A stretch of DNA of 64,000 nt from assembly GCA_031363055.1 (NCBI GenBank), contig JANLTP010000219.1, forward strand, positions 1-64,000. Direction: 5' to 3'. Positions 62,795-64,000 of this stretch are shown here, in pieces. Every line of letters begins with the position of its first letter. The first letter of the stretch is position 1. Below the pieces are notes generated by a model. The model was not told the origin of the DNA. It saw nothing but the letters and a program-made list of their open reading frames with translations, and made no database searches. The stretch comes from JANLTP01 sp031363055. GTDB lineage: Bacteria > Pseudomonadota > Gammaproteobacteria > Burkholderiales > Burkholderiaceae_E. The position numbers and the translations under genes were made by a program.

Positions 62795-63828
62795 TCCTGA
62801 GAATCTAGCATGAATCCGACTTTATGGGGTTGATACAGGTCAAGCTTCAGAGTGTTTCCTAATTTCGCGCGTGTGAGACGCTTCTTGAGTTCCAGCAACA
62901 CGGGGGCGGCTGCCCGCTCACCTTCGGCAATCAACGCTGCGGCAGCCTCGCGTGAAATGTCCTGCTCATGAAGTATCGGGCTGATGACCAGGTCGGCCAC
63001 CATCAATTGTTCGCGCCGCAACGCGTTGATGGCAATCTGCATACTCTGGAACGACACGTCGACGACCGTTCGAACATTCGCCTCGGTGGGCCGGTAACCA
63101 ATGTCGACCGCCACGACAATATCAGCGCCCATACGATGTGCGGTGCGCACCGGCACTGGTTCGACCAGCCCGCCGTCGATCAGTTCGCGTTGTTTGCCAT
63201 TGACGGTAACTTCGACCGGCGTCAATGCCACCGGTAACGCCGCTGAAGCGCGTACCGCCTTGGAGAGTGAGCCGCCGTTGATCCTGACGGTTTCGCCGGT
63301 ATTCAAGTCCGCAGTGACAACCGCGAATCGAATCGGTAAACGTTCGATTGTTCGATTGCCGAGATGTCGAACCATCAGCATTTCAATTTCCTTGCCTTCG
63401 GCCAGGCCCTTGAATTGACCTCGAAGTGTTTGCCAGATCGACGGCGACCAGTCGCTGAATGAGTTGGAACCGAGTTCACCGGCGATCAGTTCAATGGTTG
63501 CCGAGGGAATGCCGGCGGCCCAAAGAGCACCGATGATTGCGCCGATGCTTGAGCCAACGATGATGTCCGGAACAATACCGGCCTGCTCGAATGCCCGAAT
63601 GACCCCTATGTGAGCTAATCCTCGCATGGCACCGGCACCCAACGATACGGCCACCACAGGCCGGGCGGCTCGGTTGCGATCACCCGCCACCGGTATCCAG
63701 AGCATTTCGCTCAACGGCGCGCTGACCGGGCCCGCTGACATGCAGCCCGCGATCGTGAAACTTGTGCTGAGCATCAATGCGAGGATCGGGCGGGAAGGGC
63801 GAAGGACAGGCCTTGAGTAAAGGCTCAT
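62791..63828 (-). CDS. patatin-like phospholipase lipoprotein
   Basis: 345 residues: lipobox IAGC, then the patatin fold with GAGAMRGLAHIGVIRAFEQ (oxyanion loop), nucleophile GSSIGAIIG (GxSxG) and catalytic Asp in ELIDGGLVEP (DGG rather than DGA). Probably a membrane-lipid acyl hydrolase. It overlaps both neighbours by ATGA, being coupled to the RND gene upstream and the Cys/His gene downstream, an unusual place for a lipase. Its C-terminus is duplicated at 54825-54893. Confidence 0.9.
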   Translation of the reverse strand: MSLYSRPVLRPSRPILALMLSTSFTIAGCMSAGPVSAPLSEMLWIPVAGDRNRAARPVVAVSLGAGAMRGLAHIGVIRAFEQAGIVPDIIVGSSIGAIIGALWAAGIPSATIELIAGELGSNSFSDWSPSIWQTLRGQFKGLAEGKEIEMLMVRHLGNRTIERLPIRFAVVTADLNTGETVRINGGSLSKAVRASAALPVALTPVEVTVNGKQRELIDGGLVEPVPVRTAHRMGADIVVAVDIGYRPTEANVRTVVDVSFQSMQIAINALRREQLMVADLVISPILHEQDISREAAAALIAEGERAAAPVLLELKKRLTRAKLGNTLKLDLYQPHKVGFMLDSQE

Positions 63829-64000
63829 GTTCGCGCTCCATTGTCTATGAGTGTTGCCGATGTCGATGTCGATGCCGATCCGGATTCCGACATTGATGCC
63901 ATTGCCGATGCGGACGCCGATGCCGCTTCCGTCCCTGAACGTCCCTGCGCCTCGCTGGTACTTCGCCGACGCAGCAGACTGAACACCGCCGGCACGACCA
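63825..64000 (-). CDS. C-terminus of an RND efflux pump (CusA/CzcA-like), 5' part outside window
   Basis: About 57 codons: VVPAVFSLLRRR is the usual end of the last membrane helix of CusA/CzcA inner-membrane pumps, followed by an unusual low-complexity tail of Ala, Ser and Thr. Stop TGA 63825-63827 overlaps the patatin ATG. With so little visible the subfamily is uncertain, but the TolC, CusF and CopA neighbours favour copper/silver. Confidence 0.65.
   Translation of the reverse strand, partial: VVPAVFSLLRRRSTSEAQGRSGTEAASASASAMASMSESGSASTSTSATLIDNGART
63846..63935. repeat. hexamer-rich microsatellite at the 3' end of the RND gene
   Basis: Degenerate repeats of GATGTC/GATGCC/GATTCC, about 15 units, encoding the Ala/Ser/Thr tail of the pump on the minus strand. 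Multiples of 6 keep the frame, so repeat number can vary without breaking the gene. Confidence 0.65.

Noticed and set aside
1..64000. tRNA, rRNA, CRISPR arrays, transposases or phage genes
   Set aside because: None recognised by eye on either strand; no regularly spaced repeats and no transposase-like motifs were found.

Overview
The window is about 60% GC, densely coded on both strands, and has short intergenic gaps, ATGA/TTGA gene overlaps and Shine-Dalgarno sites. It looks like chromosomal DNA of a metabolically versatile proteobacterium, probably Beta- or Gammaproteobacteria; I cannot place it more finely. No tRNA, rRNA, CRISPR array or intact insertion sequence was seen.

Layout. (1) 0-3.3 kb: a three-component cytochrome P450 system (flavoprotein reductase, [2Fe-2S] ferredoxin, CYP199-like P450) read leftward, with a divergent IclR regulator and a clear candidate operator between them. 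(2) 3.3-16 kb: intact genes (S33 lipoprotein hydrolase, serine hydrolase, DUF6064, kinase-like/AAA fusion, ADP-forming acyl-CoA synthetase-GNAT fusion, FMN reductase) mixed with decayed genes (DUF6544, quinone reductase-like, type-B carboxylesterase, GH15, PAF-acetylhydrolase-like, and a toxin whose antitoxin survives). (3) 16-25 kb: HAD hydrolase, then an overlapping transaldolase - DUF2090 - transketolase - DUF899 operon, VOC protein and prolyl oligopeptidase. (4) 25-39.5 kb: a stress and low-oxygen block with universal stress proteins, short HPF-like protein, NirK with tethered cytochrome c, NirV-like protein, SCO protein, BON protein, two Crp/Fnr-type regulators, a PAS histidine kinase with a NarL-type response regulator, cyclopropane fatty acid synthase and an MFS transporter. 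Five sites matching or resembling the FNR/Anr half-sites TTGAT-N4-ATCAA lie in its intergenic regions, two of them perfect. (5) 39.4-50.3 kb: membrane proteins, a broken Cu-ATPase, a glucoamylase-family enzyme, an unrecognised 591-residue protein with ATP-grasp-like stretches, and LemA-TPM-TPM followed by stress proteins. (6) 50.4-64 kb: a DUF4143 AAA protein with a perfect 16-bp hairpin upstream, then a leftward copper-resistance island (RND pump end, patatin lipoprotein, Cys/His-rich protein, TolC-type protein, multicopper oxidase, cupredoxin, a 731-residue CxxCH protein, CusF, CopA).

The copper island contains an eroded second copy of its own left half: remnants of patatin, the Cys/His protein, the multicopper oxidase C-terminus and a Spy-like gene lie in the same order at 54.3-54.9 kb. 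Across the window about a dozen genes carry internal deletions, often frame-changing, which suggests ongoing erosion of accessory genes by small deletions. The most testable ideas are the FNR-type regulon, the duplicated and collapsed copper island, the IclR/P450 operator, the palindrome upstream of the AAA gene and the tal-DUF2090-tkt operon.
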